In this document: piece by piece, positions 43,139 through 55,599 of the stretch | Numbering within the stretch: the stretch's first letter is position 1 | How the letters are laid out: every line of letters starts with the position of its first letter | Assembly: GCA_015179025.1 (NCBI GenBank) | Contig: WHUX01000102.1 | Span: 1-64,000, forward strand | DNA: 64,000 nucleotides | DNA from: Terfezia claveryi | Taxonomy: Eukaryota; Ascomycota; Pezizomycetes; Pezizales; Pezizaceae | Reading direction: 5' to 3' | Translations under genes and position numbers: made by a program | Notes under the pieces: generated by a model | What the model saw: only the letters and a program-made list of their open reading frames with translations | Database searches by the model: none | What the model was told of the DNA's origin: nothing

Positions 43139-45964
43139 ACGCCTGAGTATGAGCCAGCTCGAGTCGAGCTCGAGGGGTAGGCTCGAGCTCAAGCTTTTTT
43201 ACAAGCAAGATAATAAAATAAATATACATGAACTAAATACAAAGACCCCTTCCTAATCATCCTTATCACAACTTATTCCAGGAAACTATAATATATTACT
43301 ATCTACATTAAGCTCTTGAAGCTGATTTAGTAGCTTCCGCTCTATAGTCAATTCCTCTAGTGTAACCTCTAGGAAGTCCAACCAGTTTTTACTATACATT
43401 AATGCATTCATCATATTCTCACTTAGGGAGCTTCGGTGCTTAGTGAGAATCTGACCAGCAATTGAAAATATTCACTTTGAGGGAATGCTAGTTGCTAGTA
43501 CTATAACAAAATCTTAGGCCATAAGTAATAAATGTAGAAACTTTGATACATAGGTTCGCTACCACTTAATTAGATCTACCTACATAGCCAGTAAGTATTG
43601 GAACCAATTAATCAATGAAGTAGAAAGCTAACCATTTACCCTTTGATTGGCTCTTCTAGATATACTTCAATTTCTGATAGTATATTAGATGATAATGTAG
43701 ATAATTGAGAGCCAAATACTACAAGAATAAAATTATTTTCTAAGCTGTCATTCTTAAAAGGGTCTGAAGTGCTTGGATGGTCAGAATTTGAGGGAGTGGG
43801 TACGTATTGATCATTGTAAGTCTGTACAAAGTTGGTGCATGTATCGATAATCCATACTTCATACTATGACAGATTTCAAAAGTTCTAAAGCTCATAGTAA
43901 GGGTCTAATATTGTCGCAATAGCTTGAGAAGATATGGTTTATATATGATATCGATCTAGCTTAATCCATGCTTATATTATAGCTTGGAATAAGTCACTAT
44001 TGGGATCCATTTCTCGAAGCTCATCAATAAGCTGCTCTAGTAGTAATACTAAAACTGCAAAATATGGTAGCTGAACTGAGAGAGTTAGATAAGAGCTACC
44101 AGATAAATATTCTGTAGCTTTGACAAAAATATCCAGAATACCATGTAACTGACTAAGTAGATTCCAATCATCATTTGACAATAAATATGAGCAGAGGGAT
44201 TCTTTAAGTTTGCAGACTATATAAATAGTTGGTCAAAGCTAAATTAGCTAATTAAGCATGTCATATATAGAATTCCAGCTAGACTCAATATCAGTAAAAA
44301 CACTAATTAGCAAGAGAGTAAGAAAGTTGAAGGGTATATACTAGACTGGCATATCTAAAATCAGCTTTAATGGAGGTAACTTAGCAGCTAAACTTTGAGC
44401 TTCAAAGCTTTTCTATAATAAATTAGAGGATCTAATTTTAGTGGATAATTTATCTTGCATGCACAAAGACTTTAGGAATCTGATCAATTGAACTTTGATC
44501 TATTTCTAGCTAATTATCATTAGAGTCTACTACATCTAGTATAATTCATAAATGAGATAATAGCTCCTGAACTGCAAGATTAATAATATAAGCCATACAA
44601 TAAATATGATAATCTTTCACTTTGAAACTAAGTAAAGACTTCTCTAGAAGCTGCAATATCTTAGTATTAGTAGATGCATTATCAGTAGTAACAGCTTGTA
44701 TATACTTAGTTAACTGAAAGTGCTGGGAAATAGAATGAGATAGATGATTTAATAAATCTGCGGTATATGAACCTCGCAATCACTTAAAACCCAATAAAAT
44801 TGACTAGTATTCCCAATTCCTACCTTCTATAAAATGCCCAGTAATACTAAGAAAAGGAATCTGAGTTAAAGAAGACTAAGTATCTAAAGTAAAACTTATT
44901 TTTCCACCTTCTTCACAATGATCTTGAAAATATTTTAAAACTTGCTAAAATAAAGTAGTATATAAAGCTTTTATCTCATAAACTAAAGTATGCTTCCAAA
45001 TCATATAAACTTTGCTATTACAATATTGTAGCAATCTCAGAAAATTAGAATTTTCAATAAGTGTGAGTGAAGAATTAGAAGTAATAATAAATGCTGCGAA
45101 ATACTCTCAAATACCTTTATAAATTTAGCATATATTCTATATAATATATTAGAAACAAATACCTTATTATTGAATTATAATAATCCTCCGCGACTTGGTC
45201 CTTATACTACAGCTGTAGCAAGTGTAAATAGTATTGTTTAATAGTAGCACTAGAGCTAGAAGAATTTAACTCATATAATTTGGCATCTTCTTTAGCTTGA
45301 GTTGTTGAAAGGCATGAGTGATACTTGAATAAATATTGCAATTGTATACTACTTGTTGTAAAATTTAAATGCACTCTCTATAGAGACCGATAATAATGTG
45401 TACAGTAGATAATATAATATCCTAGAATAAATATTAGCTATATTAATATTTTGCTCCTTTCTTATACTTTATTTATCATATTCTATGTAGTATACCTAGA
45501 TTATCTTCTACTGATTTTCAGATAAGTAACTTATAGGAATATATATAGTTATTGAATTGTCGTGATACTTTACCTCAAACTATGTGTTAATCTTGTAGTT
45601 TTTCATATTGACCGGCAAGTGAATTAATAAAATCTTGCATTGCGGAGTAGGGCATGATATCGACATTATGGAAGTTGCAGAAGTTGCAGAAGTTGTAAGT
45701 ACTATACGTTGCTAATGAAGTACAGAAAATATATTGAATTAGATAGCGAGAAGCCACTATATTCAGCGATATTACCATTGCTCCCACACTTAGATATCTG
45801 TGGGTTTTGGTGGCCCAAAGGATTATTGGACTTGAGCTGAAGCTTGAGCTTGTATAACTTTGGGCTCGAGCCAGCTCGAGCTTGTGCAACTCTGTACTCG
45901 AGCTGACTTAAGCTTATGGCTTGAGCTTTTAGCTTAAGCTGGCTCGGCTTGTACTTAGGTATAT
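43139..45964 (-). mobile_element. hAT transposon (2.8 kb), decayed
   Basis: The 8-bp duplication is TTCATATT (43131-43138) / CTCATACT (45965-45972); the uninterrupted site in the young copia reads CTCATGCT, so all differences are transitions. The ends show inverted similarity (CCTGAGTATGAGCC against CCTAAGTACAAGCC). Subterminal GCTCGAG-type repeats are dense at 43155-43190 and 45825-45945. The transposase gene is on the minus strand. Confidence 0.9.
43290..45560 (-). pseudogene. hAT transposase, inactivated
   Basis: Read on the minus strand: TTDNASTNTKILQLLE, then HIYCMAYIINLAVQ (44700-44570) is the conserved hAT core following the second catalytic Asp. NDDWNLLSQLHGILDIF and ATEYLSGSSYLTLS (44175-44070) follow. 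The C-terminal dimerisation region is recognisable as IFSIAGQILTKHRSSLSENMM near 43470-43400. Numerous stops interrupt the frame. The family uses a DDE active site and forms multimers through the C-terminal region. The deletion derivative at 12035-12345 shares both ends of this gene. Confidence 0.85.
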
Positions 45965-46448
45965 CTCATACTTGCTTTACTAGAGTATTAAAACTTATAT
46001 ATAGACATCTAAACAGCAAGTAGCCTATCACATCTTATGGTAACTCTCTCTATTACATTATATTTATAGACAATTTTACTTGTATAGTATAGATGTACTA
46101 TCTAATACCTAAATCTAATACAAACCAAGTAATTATTAATTTTATTACCTTTATCTAAAGATAGTACAATACTACTATTCTGGCTGTTTTAACTGATAAT
46201 GGTAGAGAATATATCAAGGTTGATAATTACTTCAAATAACAAGGCATATACCATATAAGGATACCACCTTATTTTTATAAATCGAATAGTATTGCAGAAT
46301 ACTTTAACTACATAATATATACAATGATCAGAGGCATACTCCCTAATATCTTAGATAAGAGGTTGTAGATGAAAGAATACTCAATTGCTATATATTTTTA
46401 TAACTGCCTTTTGCATTCATATCTCTAAGGAATAATACCCTATAAAGC

Positions 46449-47126
46449 TGTAATGAATGGTACTAGACAGTATTCATTCAGTACCATTTATACAATCTAT
46501 ATCCGTAGACACGGACGTTTGTGTATTTCGGTTCTGCTAAGGTAAGACCTCAGAAGGGTAGGGAGATTACTAGGTGGGACATTCCCGGAGGGAATAGTAA
46601 TTAACTTGTATAATCTATCTTATATGATTTGTACTATCTAAGCTATATGATCTTGATCTGATCGGAATATAGGCTTGCTTGCTCTGTGTGCTTGCTTGGT
46701 TGCTTCTTCTCTTTCTGTGGATTCTAGAAGGAATCCAGCGGCCTATTTATACTCGTCTGAGATCTGATGACTAAGGAAATAAATACAATAAAGGGTGGCA
46801 CACTAGAAGGTGGTGCGCTATAAAAAGGGGTCATGTGGCTATAGTAATGAGTCACACGCCTTAAACGATGGTTATGTGGCCATAGTAATGAGCCACATGC
46901 TTTAAACAGAGGTCACGCGGCCATAATGAGGGTGTCTTTATATGGCAAGTGCCATGGGACTTCCCATGCCAAATTCCGCGTGCTATGGACGCTTATAAAG
47001 CAATAGGAGGTGGTTGAAGGCTAGTCCTTCAACTGAGAGGCTTAGTTACATAACATAGTAGTAATATAGGAAATACAAAAGTATATAATCAATTATATAA
47101 GCAATGAAACAACGTTCTCCATTAGA
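46449..47126 (+). mobile_element. Solo LTR inside old copia integrase
   Basis: The 5-bp duplication AAAGC (46444-46448 and 47127-47131) is exact. It starts TGTAATGAATGG and ends CTCCATTAGA, near the inverse of the start. It carries CAGTATTCATTCAGTACC and a CG-containing middle, less decayed than its surroundings, so it inserted after most of the host copia's decay. No relative was recognised in the window. Confidence 0.8.
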
Positions 47127-49451
47127 AAAGCTCTGTATAGGGCAAAACTATTAATTAGTTATTTACACTCTTTTGGACTGTATTACTTTGCTCAAATCTA
47201 TAAGGAAAATAGACCAAGTAGTAGCAAGCTTCTCCCATAGGTAGAAATTATGATATTTGTTAGTTATACGAATAGTACTTCTATATATAAGATATAGCTT
47301 AAAAATAAGCATATTAAGATAATAAGAGCATCTCTTTACTTATTCTCTCCAATAAGCACAAGCTTAATTACTAGTAAGCAATCAAGTAAGAAATCAAGTA
47401 AGCTTCCCAGTGAACAATCCAGCAAACTTACTAGTAAGCTTACTAGCAAGGAATCAAGCAAGCTTACTAGTAAACAATTAAGTAAGCTTACTAGTGAGCT
47501 TACCAGTGAGTAATTAAGCAAGCTTTCTAGTGAGCTTACCAGCAAGTAATTAAGCAAGTTTACCAGCAAGCTTAATAGCAAGCATACCAGTGAACTTAGC
47601 AGCAAGTAATTAAGTAAGTTTACCAAGCTTAAGGTATAACCTTAAGCTACAGAAAAAGGCTAAAATTGCTATTATTGCTGAAAACTTACCAACTGATGCT
47701 GAAGCTCAAACAAGTAACCCTACCTAGCTACCCAAGGTAATCCCATATGAGCTAGTCTTCCTTACCGCCAACATTACTAATGAACCTAAAACTTGGTTAT
47801 AAACTTCTAAAGGGCTAGATACCTCTAAATAGTATGTGGTAATACAAGTAGAGCTGCAAGCTTTAGCTAACTAAAACATCTAGGATATTATACCTATACC
47901 CTCTAACCATAATATTATCAGTTCCAAATAGGTATACAAGCTAACATGAGATACTGCTGGCCATGTGTATTGGTATAAGGTAAGGTTAGTAGCATAAGGG
48001 TATTCTCAGTAACCTGGTATAGATTTTAATAAGGTTTTTGCTCTAGTCATCAAATATAACTTACTATGCTTACTCAATGCTCTATCAATATGCTCAAACT
48101 AGCCAAAACCAGACCAGCTTGATATTAAAGGCTTATTCCTATATGGCTATCTTAAAAAAGAAGTCTATATACATCTGCCCCCTAGTTTCTATGAAAATTA
48201 ACTAGACTTATGTACTTTATTAAAACAATCTATATATAGAGTAAAACAAAGTCCTAGACAATAGTATGCTAAGCTAACTGGCTTTCTTATACTGCTAATC
48301 TACAAAACAACTAACTTTGACTTCTATATCTTAGTACATACTAGTCATAATATCATTATTATAATCTATATTAATGATATTACTATATTTGGATCCTGTC
48401 TACTTAGATAGGAGCTAAAGAAATCACTAAAGAGAAAATTTGATCTTAGCAATATGGGCCCTCTAAACTGGCTGCTTGAGATTCAAATAGAATAGTAGCA
48501 TCAAGATTCGGTAACCTTGTTCTAATATACATATATGGACTAATTACTATCAAAATTTAGGATAAACTCTTGCAACCTAGTTATTCTTCCTCTTAATCCT
48601 CACCATAAGGTGGTAAAGGCTGATGAAGGACATAATAACCTTACTGATGTTTCTCTATACCAGTAAATTATAGGCTCTCTAATATACTTTATGATTAGTA
48701 TATAACCTAATCTAGCATATATAGTCTTAGCTCTCTCTCAATTCTTTTTAAAGTCAATAATAGCTTACATAAGGACACTCAAGCAAGTCTTATGATACCT
48801 CAAAGGTACTCGCAACCTTAAGCTTTCATATACTACAAAATATATTTATTTAGCAAGCTTCTCAATACAGATTATATAGGTAATCGATCTGACTGAAAAT
48901 CTACTATAGCCTATATCTTCTAGATAGCAACTAACACCATTTGCTGGTGGGCTATTAAATAGTGATTTATCACTACTTCTATAGTTAAAGCTAAATATAT
49001 TGCCCTATCAACAACTACTAAGCATTATGTGTGGTTTTAGTCTACTCTAAATGAGCTCAGGATTAATATACTAGCTGCCCTAAATGTAGATAATAATAGC
49101 TCTATTAATCTAACCTCTAATCTTTGAATCAATAATAAGAACAAACATATTGATATAGCTTATCACTATATATGAGACCTTGTTGAGTTTGGAAAGCTCA
49201 TAATCCTATACATTCTAAGTCATTATAATTTAGCTGACTTATATACTAAACTATTTCCCTAACCATGACTTTCTATACTAAGAGATCTTGTTCTAGAATA
49301 AAAACAATCAAATTCAATAGTCTTTTCCCTATATATCTTTTTTTTTCTATATTTATAGTTTTTTATAGGTTTTTTAATGAGATTGACTTAATTGCATGCA
49401 TTTAGAAAAATAGAAGGGGCTAGAGTCTAGCAAGTATGAGGTGAGGAGGGG

Positions 49452-49985
49452 TATTAGTAATTGAATGCTATATATTCATTCATTCTGCCCATACTTTACT
49501 ATTCCATATATAGTAACCTTCAGCCTGCTGATCTTAAAGTAAGCAATGACAGCAATCTTTAGTCTATAGATCTTAAGGCAAGTAATAGTAGCAACCTTTG
49601 ACCTGCAGATCTTATAGTAAGTAATAGACTTCTCAGATATTGTATGCTTTTACTTTTACAGGTATTACATGCTCTAGCCTACAGATCATATAGCAAGCAT
49701 TAGCCTTTATAGGCATTGTATCTTTTGGCCTTTATAGGCATTGCATACTACTTATATGTCCTTCTTCTTCTTTACTTTTTTATATATATTTATTTATGTA
49801 TATATATCTCATTCATTTCCTGTTGAATAGCTATATAATAATGACATAATAGTCATATAATATTATATTTCTTTACTTCTATATACTTTCCTCCTTATAA
49901 CAATCTAACTTCACTTATTTATATTATCCTTCAGTGGACTTTTGGATCTTACTACTACCTACACCTCCCTTCTTTATCTCTTAAA
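49452..49985 (+). repeat. 3' LTR of old copia
   Basis: It starts TATTAGTAATTGAATGC after the purine run GAGGTGAGGAGGGG and ends CTCTTAAA before CTACA. It is less altered than the 5' LTR in its first 100 bp. Confidence 0.9.
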
Positions 49986-49999
49986 CTACACTCCTTTGC

Positions 50000-50535
50000 T
50001 AGCCTTTTATTATCTTAGCAGTAGATGCTAGAAGTCTGCTAGTATATATGTAATGCAAGTAGACTTGCAGGAAGCACAATCTATTGAGATGATATATTGA
50101 TAAGAGTCTTATTTGAACAACAACTAATACTTCATAAATGGTAGGTATAGGGCCTACTAAGAAATTACAGAGGTGCTAGTCCACCCAATTGGGTATAATC
50201 AATACCACTTGGCAAACCTTGCAGCTACCAGCTTGGCTATACTAGCTAAAAGTGGCAATACATACTAGTGAGGCTGTCTTGCTAAAGGTGGGCTATGCCT
50301 CTATAGGCAATAGTCATATTTAGTGATACTTTGGACTTTGTATGGTTATAAGGTATTTATTCTCAATAGTCTAGAACTTATACTTCTGAGAGTGTTCAAT
50401 ATATATGAAAACTACACTCTCAATATATATGAAAACAATACTCTTAATATGTATAAAAACTACGCTCTCAATATATATAAAAACAATAGTCTTAATATAT
50501 ATGAAAACTATACTTTTGCTAACCATTTTTATATA
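50000..50535 (+). repeat. Inner left arm of the palindrome
   Basis: Unique-looking sequence (TAGAAGTCTGCTAGTATATA near 50030) leads into a block of 23-24-bp CAATATATATGAAAACTACA units (50395-50520). The block turns around near 50540 into its inverse (TTTTCATATATATTGAG...). Confidence 0.8.
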
Positions 50536-50549
50536 TATTGAGTGCTTTT

Positions 50550-52988
50550 GGAAGCATGGTTTTTATATATATTGAGCACCTTTAGAAGTATAGTTTTCAT
50601 ATATATTGAGAGTATTGTTTTCATATATATTGAGTACTCTTGAAAGTATAGTTTTCATACATATTAAGTACTCTCGAAAGCATTTATTTCATATATAATA
50701 AGAGTATAGTTTTTACATATATATTAAAAGCATGGTGTTTATATATATTGAAGACTCTTAGAAGTATGAGTTCTAGACTGTTGAGAATGGATACCTTACA
50801 ACTATGCAAAGACCAAGGTATCACCAAATATGACTATTACCTATAGAGACTGTAAGGAAGTCACATTCCATTTCCCAATGAAATATAACTCCCATTACAT
50901 ACTAACTTTTAACCTAGTGGAATAAGATATTATCAGGCCACTAGTGTCTGCTGGCAGATAATAATAAAGGTATAGTAACTCATGTATTTTATTATAGTAA
51001 TGAGCATGACTCATTGGAAGAGTCATGCGATACTTGTTGTTCTATTTCCTAGTAGTTTTTAGCAGTTTCTATTATGTTGATTTCAAATCATGTAATGGGT
51101 CAGATGATGGCGCACTACCCCAGCACTGCTTCAGCACTGCTCCACTCTGGACAGTATATAGTTCCCTGAATTCCCCTCAGTTGGAGGAGCGTTCAAGCCA
51201 GTGATAGAGACAGAAATAAAGTAGTAGATATCTACCAATAATAAAGTATTGAGCTATTATATTCTGGGCCCATTTGGGCCCATCTCCCTCTATATTTCAA
51301 TAACAAGTTATAGGCCGGTCGGGCCTACCTTTTACAACTAGAGCCACAATAGAATATATTCAAGTAAGATATACTTAAATAGAAACTATAGGTTCCATGC
51401 ACTTATAGTTTGCTATAATAAATTCTAGTACTGCCACCCGGCAGTAGAGAGTTGGTTATGAAGTACGCCGCCTTACTTTACAGAGACATAGTACACCCTA
51501 AATGGGACAGTCTTACTAGTATGTATTGGCACTTTTAGCTGGTATATCTGAGCCAGCAAAGAGCTGGCAATTGTAAGGTCTACCAAGTGGAGTTGATCAT
51601 ACCTAGTTGGGTGAACTAGCACCTCAGTAATTTTCTAGTAGACCCTACACCCACTATTTATGAGTTGTTAGTTGTTGTTTAAATAAGAATCTTATCAATA
51701 TATTATCTTAATAGGTTGTGCTTTCTACAAGTCCACCTATATTACACACATGCTAGCAGACTTCTAGTACCTACTATTAAGATAATAAAGGTAAGTAAAG
51801 GGGTATGGTAAGTTAGACTTAGTCACTGTAAGGATATATCCTTCTCTATACCTTATTCAGCCCATGATTTACTTCTTCTCCAGCTGCTTATTCAGCCTAT
51901 GTTTTACCTCTTCACTACCTATTTATATAGCCTATAATTCACCCCTTCACTAGCTACTCATTCAGCCTCCTATTCACTCCTTCACCAGTAGCTTATTCAG
52001 CATGCAATTTACTCCTTTGCTAACTGTTTATTTAGTCTATGATTTATTCCTTTTTTAGTAGCTTATTTAGCCTGCAATTTACTCCTTTGCCAGCTGCTTA
52101 TTCAGCCTATGATTTACTCCTTTACTAGCTAGCTATTCAGCCTAAAATATATCTAATATTAGCCTATTCCCCAGTTCGACATATAACTACCTAGCCACAT
52201 AGTCACTTTGTTTTTTTATGACAACTACTATTGTATTTACCTTAAACTCAATAAGATGTCATATTTATCTTGAACTCACTAATATGAAAGTATTGTTGTT
52301 AGGGTAGCATGAATTATTGGGGGAGGGTGCAGGGATAGGGTAGTATGAACCAGCACTACAGAGGAGGGGCAGTACTAGGTAGCAAGAGAGGAAGGGGTAG
52401 TACAAACTAGTAGTAGAGGCAAGGAGTAGTACTAGCTAGTGAGAGAAGGAAGGGAACTATAAACTAGTGGGGAAGAGAAGGGGTAGCACTAAAGAGAAGG
52501 CAGTATAAGTAGTAACTTTATGAATTGCACTTAATTTGCAAATGAGTAGTATGATATATATCTCACCTTCTTATCCTTCCTGGATATAATGTTATATTCA
52601 AGTGTTTAGGATAATACCCTTACGAATATTGCCTCTACTAGCTAGCCTCATTCCCGCTAGCCAACCTTATCCTTACCAGCCAATATTACCTTTAGTAGCC
52701 CTACTAGCCAATATCACCTCTACTAGCCAACTTTACTCCTACTAGCCAATATTACCTCTGCTAGCTTATATCCCCCCTGTCAGCCAATATTGCTTCCAGT
52801 AGCCAAAATTGCTAATATTACCTCTACTAGCTAATATTGCCTCTACCAGCTAACCTTACCTCTACCAGCCAATATTGTTTCTGCCAGCTTATATTACCTC
52901 TACTAGCTAATATTACTTCTGCCAGCTAATATTGCCTCCACTAGCTAATATTGTCTCTACTGTCTAATATTGCCAATATATAAAGTGT
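50550..52988 (-). repeat. Right arm of the palindrome
   Basis: Inverse of the left arm in reverse block order, with longer tandem blocks: TATTCAGCC-containing units at 51870-52150, CT/GA-rich units at 52310-52500, and AATATTACCTCTACTAGC units at 52630-52975. The different block lengths in the two arms imply repeat expansion after formation. Confidence 0.8.
50851..51482 (+). mobile_element. Solo LTR in the right arm of the palindrome
   Basis: The 5-bp duplication GAGAC (50846-50850 and 51483-51487) is exact. It starts TGTAAGGAAGTCAC and ends CTTACTTTACA. When removed, the arm pairs continuously with 50255-50300. A central block (GGTCAGATGATGGCGCACTACC, then CCAGCACTGC) matches, inverted, the old gypsy LTR near 53290-53330, so both come from related elements. 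Confidence 0.85.
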
Positions 52989-53587
52989 TGTTAGAAGGAC
53001 TGAAAAATCAGATTAGATAAGATAAGGATCTTATCTAATCAGATAATCTCAGGCTAGTAATATATACTACAAAGTCGATTACTAATAGTGTATTGTTTAT
53101 TTTCACTATTAAAATTATTACTAGTAGTATAAGATTATAGTAATAGGTAAAGTAGTATAGGAGTGCCAAAGGCACTTAGAAGATTAACCAGTAGAACTTC
53201 TATATTGATTGTACTCTAACTATGTTCTGAGTTCTAACTATCTGTCTAACTGAAGGGAAATTTAGGGGACTATATGTGTTTCCAACGGGGCAGTGCTGGG
53301 GTAGTGCTAAGGCAGTGCACTATCATCTGACCTTTATATGTAATTGAGATCAATATCATCTGATCTTTTAGATAGTACTTCCAAATACAATCATGTACAA
53401 AATAGGTTAAGTCTTAACTTTGACTTATACATGTGAAAGCATGTGAAAGCATGTAAAATATTAGCAAGGCAGACAGTACACAGAATGTTGTGTGTTTTGA
53501 AATGCTGGCTGAGTAAGAAAATATATAAGAAATACATTTGTAAGGGAGAGGGTTAGTCATAGGGTATGAAGAAGCCACTTTCTTACA
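52989..53587 (-). repeat. 3' LTR of old gypsy
   Basis: In the element's sense it starts TGTAAGAAAGTGGCTTC after the purine run AAACAGGGAGGCA and ends CCTTCTAACA. It abuts the right end of the palindromic element. Confidence 0.75.
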
Positions 53588-53798
53588 TGCCTCCCTGTTT
53601 AGATAAAAACTCCATCCTAGGAAATAAATAGGGTATGGGTTATACATATTAATAGTTAACATTCAACCCATAATACCTATTATTCCTATCTATATAGGTA
53701 CTACTACCACTTGCTTCTGTATTAATCCTGATATTATCATACCCCTGCTTGAAATCCTTAACAACAAGAATATTATCAAAATACTGACTAATTACTCT

Positions 53799-55480
53799 TT
53801 ATGGTTGTCTTTCTTCAAAGAAATGTCTAAGCATCAATTGGGGTAAGTCCACCTCTTTTCCTTTGTCTTTGTCAATCTTGACTGCATTAGATGAAATAGG
53901 GAGATCAAGGACTTTCTTCCTTTCATTATTAATCATCTCCAAGGTTTCTTTCCTTGTCTTATTTTTGCTAAGCTTATTCTCACCAATCTTTCTCTTTTTG
54001 TAAGTTGCTTGCTTACTACCAGTCAACCAGAATTGTTTTTTCAATAACTCATCAACACCATCAGTATACACCCACTCATCATACTTATGAGGCCATCTAT
54101 TCCATTTCACCTTGTACTGCAGCTTCCCTGTTCCAGGTTGTGACCTGAATTGCAATACTCTTTCTACCTCATACCTATCTTTCTTAACTGGTCCTAGTTG
54201 TTCCAGAGTCCTGGAAGGGAACAGTTGTATTGGATTAGGGATTAGAGAAGAAGGGTTTCAGAAGTGAGATGTAGAAGGAATTGTTGATATTATTGAGGTC
54301 AGGGAAGTCAGTGAAGTCAAGTTTAGCATTTTGACTCCATGGTGAATATTTGGTAATGGTGAAGGGGCCTATCCATTTAGGGGATAGTTTGGAGGAGTAG
54401 TACATTGGTAGTAGGTTTTTTGTTGATAGCATCACCTGATTATTGACTTGGTAATCAGGAGAGGCTCTTCTGTATTTGTTGGCTTGCTGAATTTGGTCCT
54501 TTTTTACTTTAGTAAGGTTTTCAGCAAGCTGGTAAAATCTGGTTGTAAGGTTTGAATAGGTGGATATAGGGTGAGGTATGATAGGTGCAGACAAATTAAG
54601 CTGGTATCCTAGCTTAGTAAAGAAAGGGGAGTGTCCTCTTGTGGCACTAACTCTTGTATTTATCTATGTTTGAATAGAAGGTGTGGCTTGTACCCAATTC
54701 ATCCCTTGTTCCAGCTTCTTAGCTTCAAATATAGGAATAATTGTCCTATTCTTTCTTTCACTTATCCAATCAGTTTAGGGGTGATATGTGGAAGATACTT
54801 TATGTATAATTCCATTTTTCTGCATCCAATCTTGAAATATAGCAGACATAAACAAGGGGTCTTGGTCAGAAACAATTTTATAAGGAAATTTCACATTAGG
54901 CTTAATGAATCTTTCAAAGATATCAATAACTCCTAATGTGTCAACATTATCTACAATAGGTAGTAAAAATTTAAAATCAGAATGCCTGTCAGTTATGACT
55001 AATAACTTATGAAATGTCAATATATGAGGCTTAGTATCAACAGGAGTTCTGTAACAAAGAGTAAATTCAGTACATGAAATTATAACAGGTTCCATACTAA
55101 GAAAATCCATAGCCATACTTCCCCATAGCCTGGTTGGTACATTTAGAGGAGTAAGGAATCTAGGAGGTTTCAGTGTAGATCCTTTGGTGATTTGGTAGGT
55201 TTCACAACTCCTCACAAATTCTTCAACCTGCTTATAAAAATCCTGAAAGATGTACTTATTGGTAAGCTCATGTGTTGTTTTTGCAAGGCTTCCATGTCCA
55301 GTAGTGATATGTGCTTGTTGGATAAGGGCTTTAAAGGCAGAGTTACCTTTAACTTATAGTCCTTTAGGAATAACCATCCTCCAAGTAAAATTCTTCAGCA
55401 GGTACAAGAATCCATCCTATTTTTTGCTATAGGTACCTGTTCTCCCTTTCTGATCCTTAAGTACGGTGGTCCAAACACTG
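53799..55480 (-). pseudogene. Old gypsy integrase with C-terminal chromodomain
   Basis: In sense order: zinc-finger part ALIQQAHITTGHGSLAKTT...FVRSCETYQITKG (55340-55190, one finger Cys replaced by Tyr); DDE core with MAMDFLSMEPV, LLVITDRHSDFKF, KIVSDQDPLFMS and KVSSTYHP; then a C-terminal part with GPFTITKY (54590-54235). The chromodomain-like segment GKLQYKVKWNRWPHKYDEW is at about 54130-54075 and would steer integration toward marked chromatin. Stops and frame changes separate the pieces (54775, 54600 and 54190). Confidence 0.85.
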
Positions 55481-55599
55481 TATCCTTTTCCATCTCTTCT
55501 CTATAAGGCCATTCTAACTCATAATCTCCTATCCACTCAGCAATTACCAAATCTGGTTCTATGCTCTTTTCATTATTATCCTGAACTCCTAGTATCTTT

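Larger units (their letters stand above)
42146..49302 (+). pseudogene. Old copia pol with both linker arrays, split by hAT and solo LTR
   Basis: Array 1 (42165-42985) keeps the AAGCCCTATRAGC / CTCATACYGGCCTTAT pattern. The integrase starts near 42990 and is broken at 43138. It resumes at 45973 (LTDNGREY-like near 46192), breaks at 46448 and resumes at 47132. Array 2 (47345-47635) has fewer, more irregular 12-36-bp units than the young copy. RT and RNase H follow to about 49302. The catalytic YVDD region reads with an Asn codon (ATTAATGATATT near 48368). It is a fully inactive copy, useful as an outgroup. Confidence 0.85.
38003..49985 (+). mobile_element. Old copia copy, same family as 16335-23104, with three insertions
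   Basis: LTRs at 38003-38530 and 49452-49985. The 5-bp duplication is CTATA (37998-38002) / CTACA (49986-49990). Gag, protease, array 1, integrase, array 2, RT and RNase H follow in the same order as the young copy. Removing insertions at 39389-41330, 43139-45964 and 46449-47126 leaves about 6.5 kb, close to the 6.77 kb of the young copy. Nearly every difference is C-to-T or G-to-A, giving strong TA enrichment. Confidence 0.95.
37035..52988. mobile_element. Giant palindromic (foldback-like) element, split by old copia
   Basis: With the copia at 38003-49985 and the solo LTR at 50851-51482 removed, the remaining ~3.3 kb is one imperfect palindrome. Examples of matching pairs: 37200-37300 with 52545-52610; 37620-37997 with 51828-52150; 49995-50280 with 51495-51800; 50290-50390 with 50745-50850. 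The centre is near 50540. The arms are modular blocks of different short tandem repeats, as in Drosophila Foldback elements. The right end is cut by the old gypsy LTR at 52989. No transposase frame is recognised. No terminal target duplication can be identified. Confidence 0.7.

Noticed and set aside
37035..52988. Reading the inverted 37 kb and 52 kb segments as ordinary terminal inverted repeats of a 16-kb transposon carrying copia genes
   Set aside because: The copia has its own LTRs and 5-bp duplication and the palindrome is continuous without it, so the copia is an insertion, not cargo.
53414..53662. 82-codon minus-strand frame in the old gypsy LTR region
   Set aside because: It spans the PPT and LTR start and has no homology pattern; chance frame.
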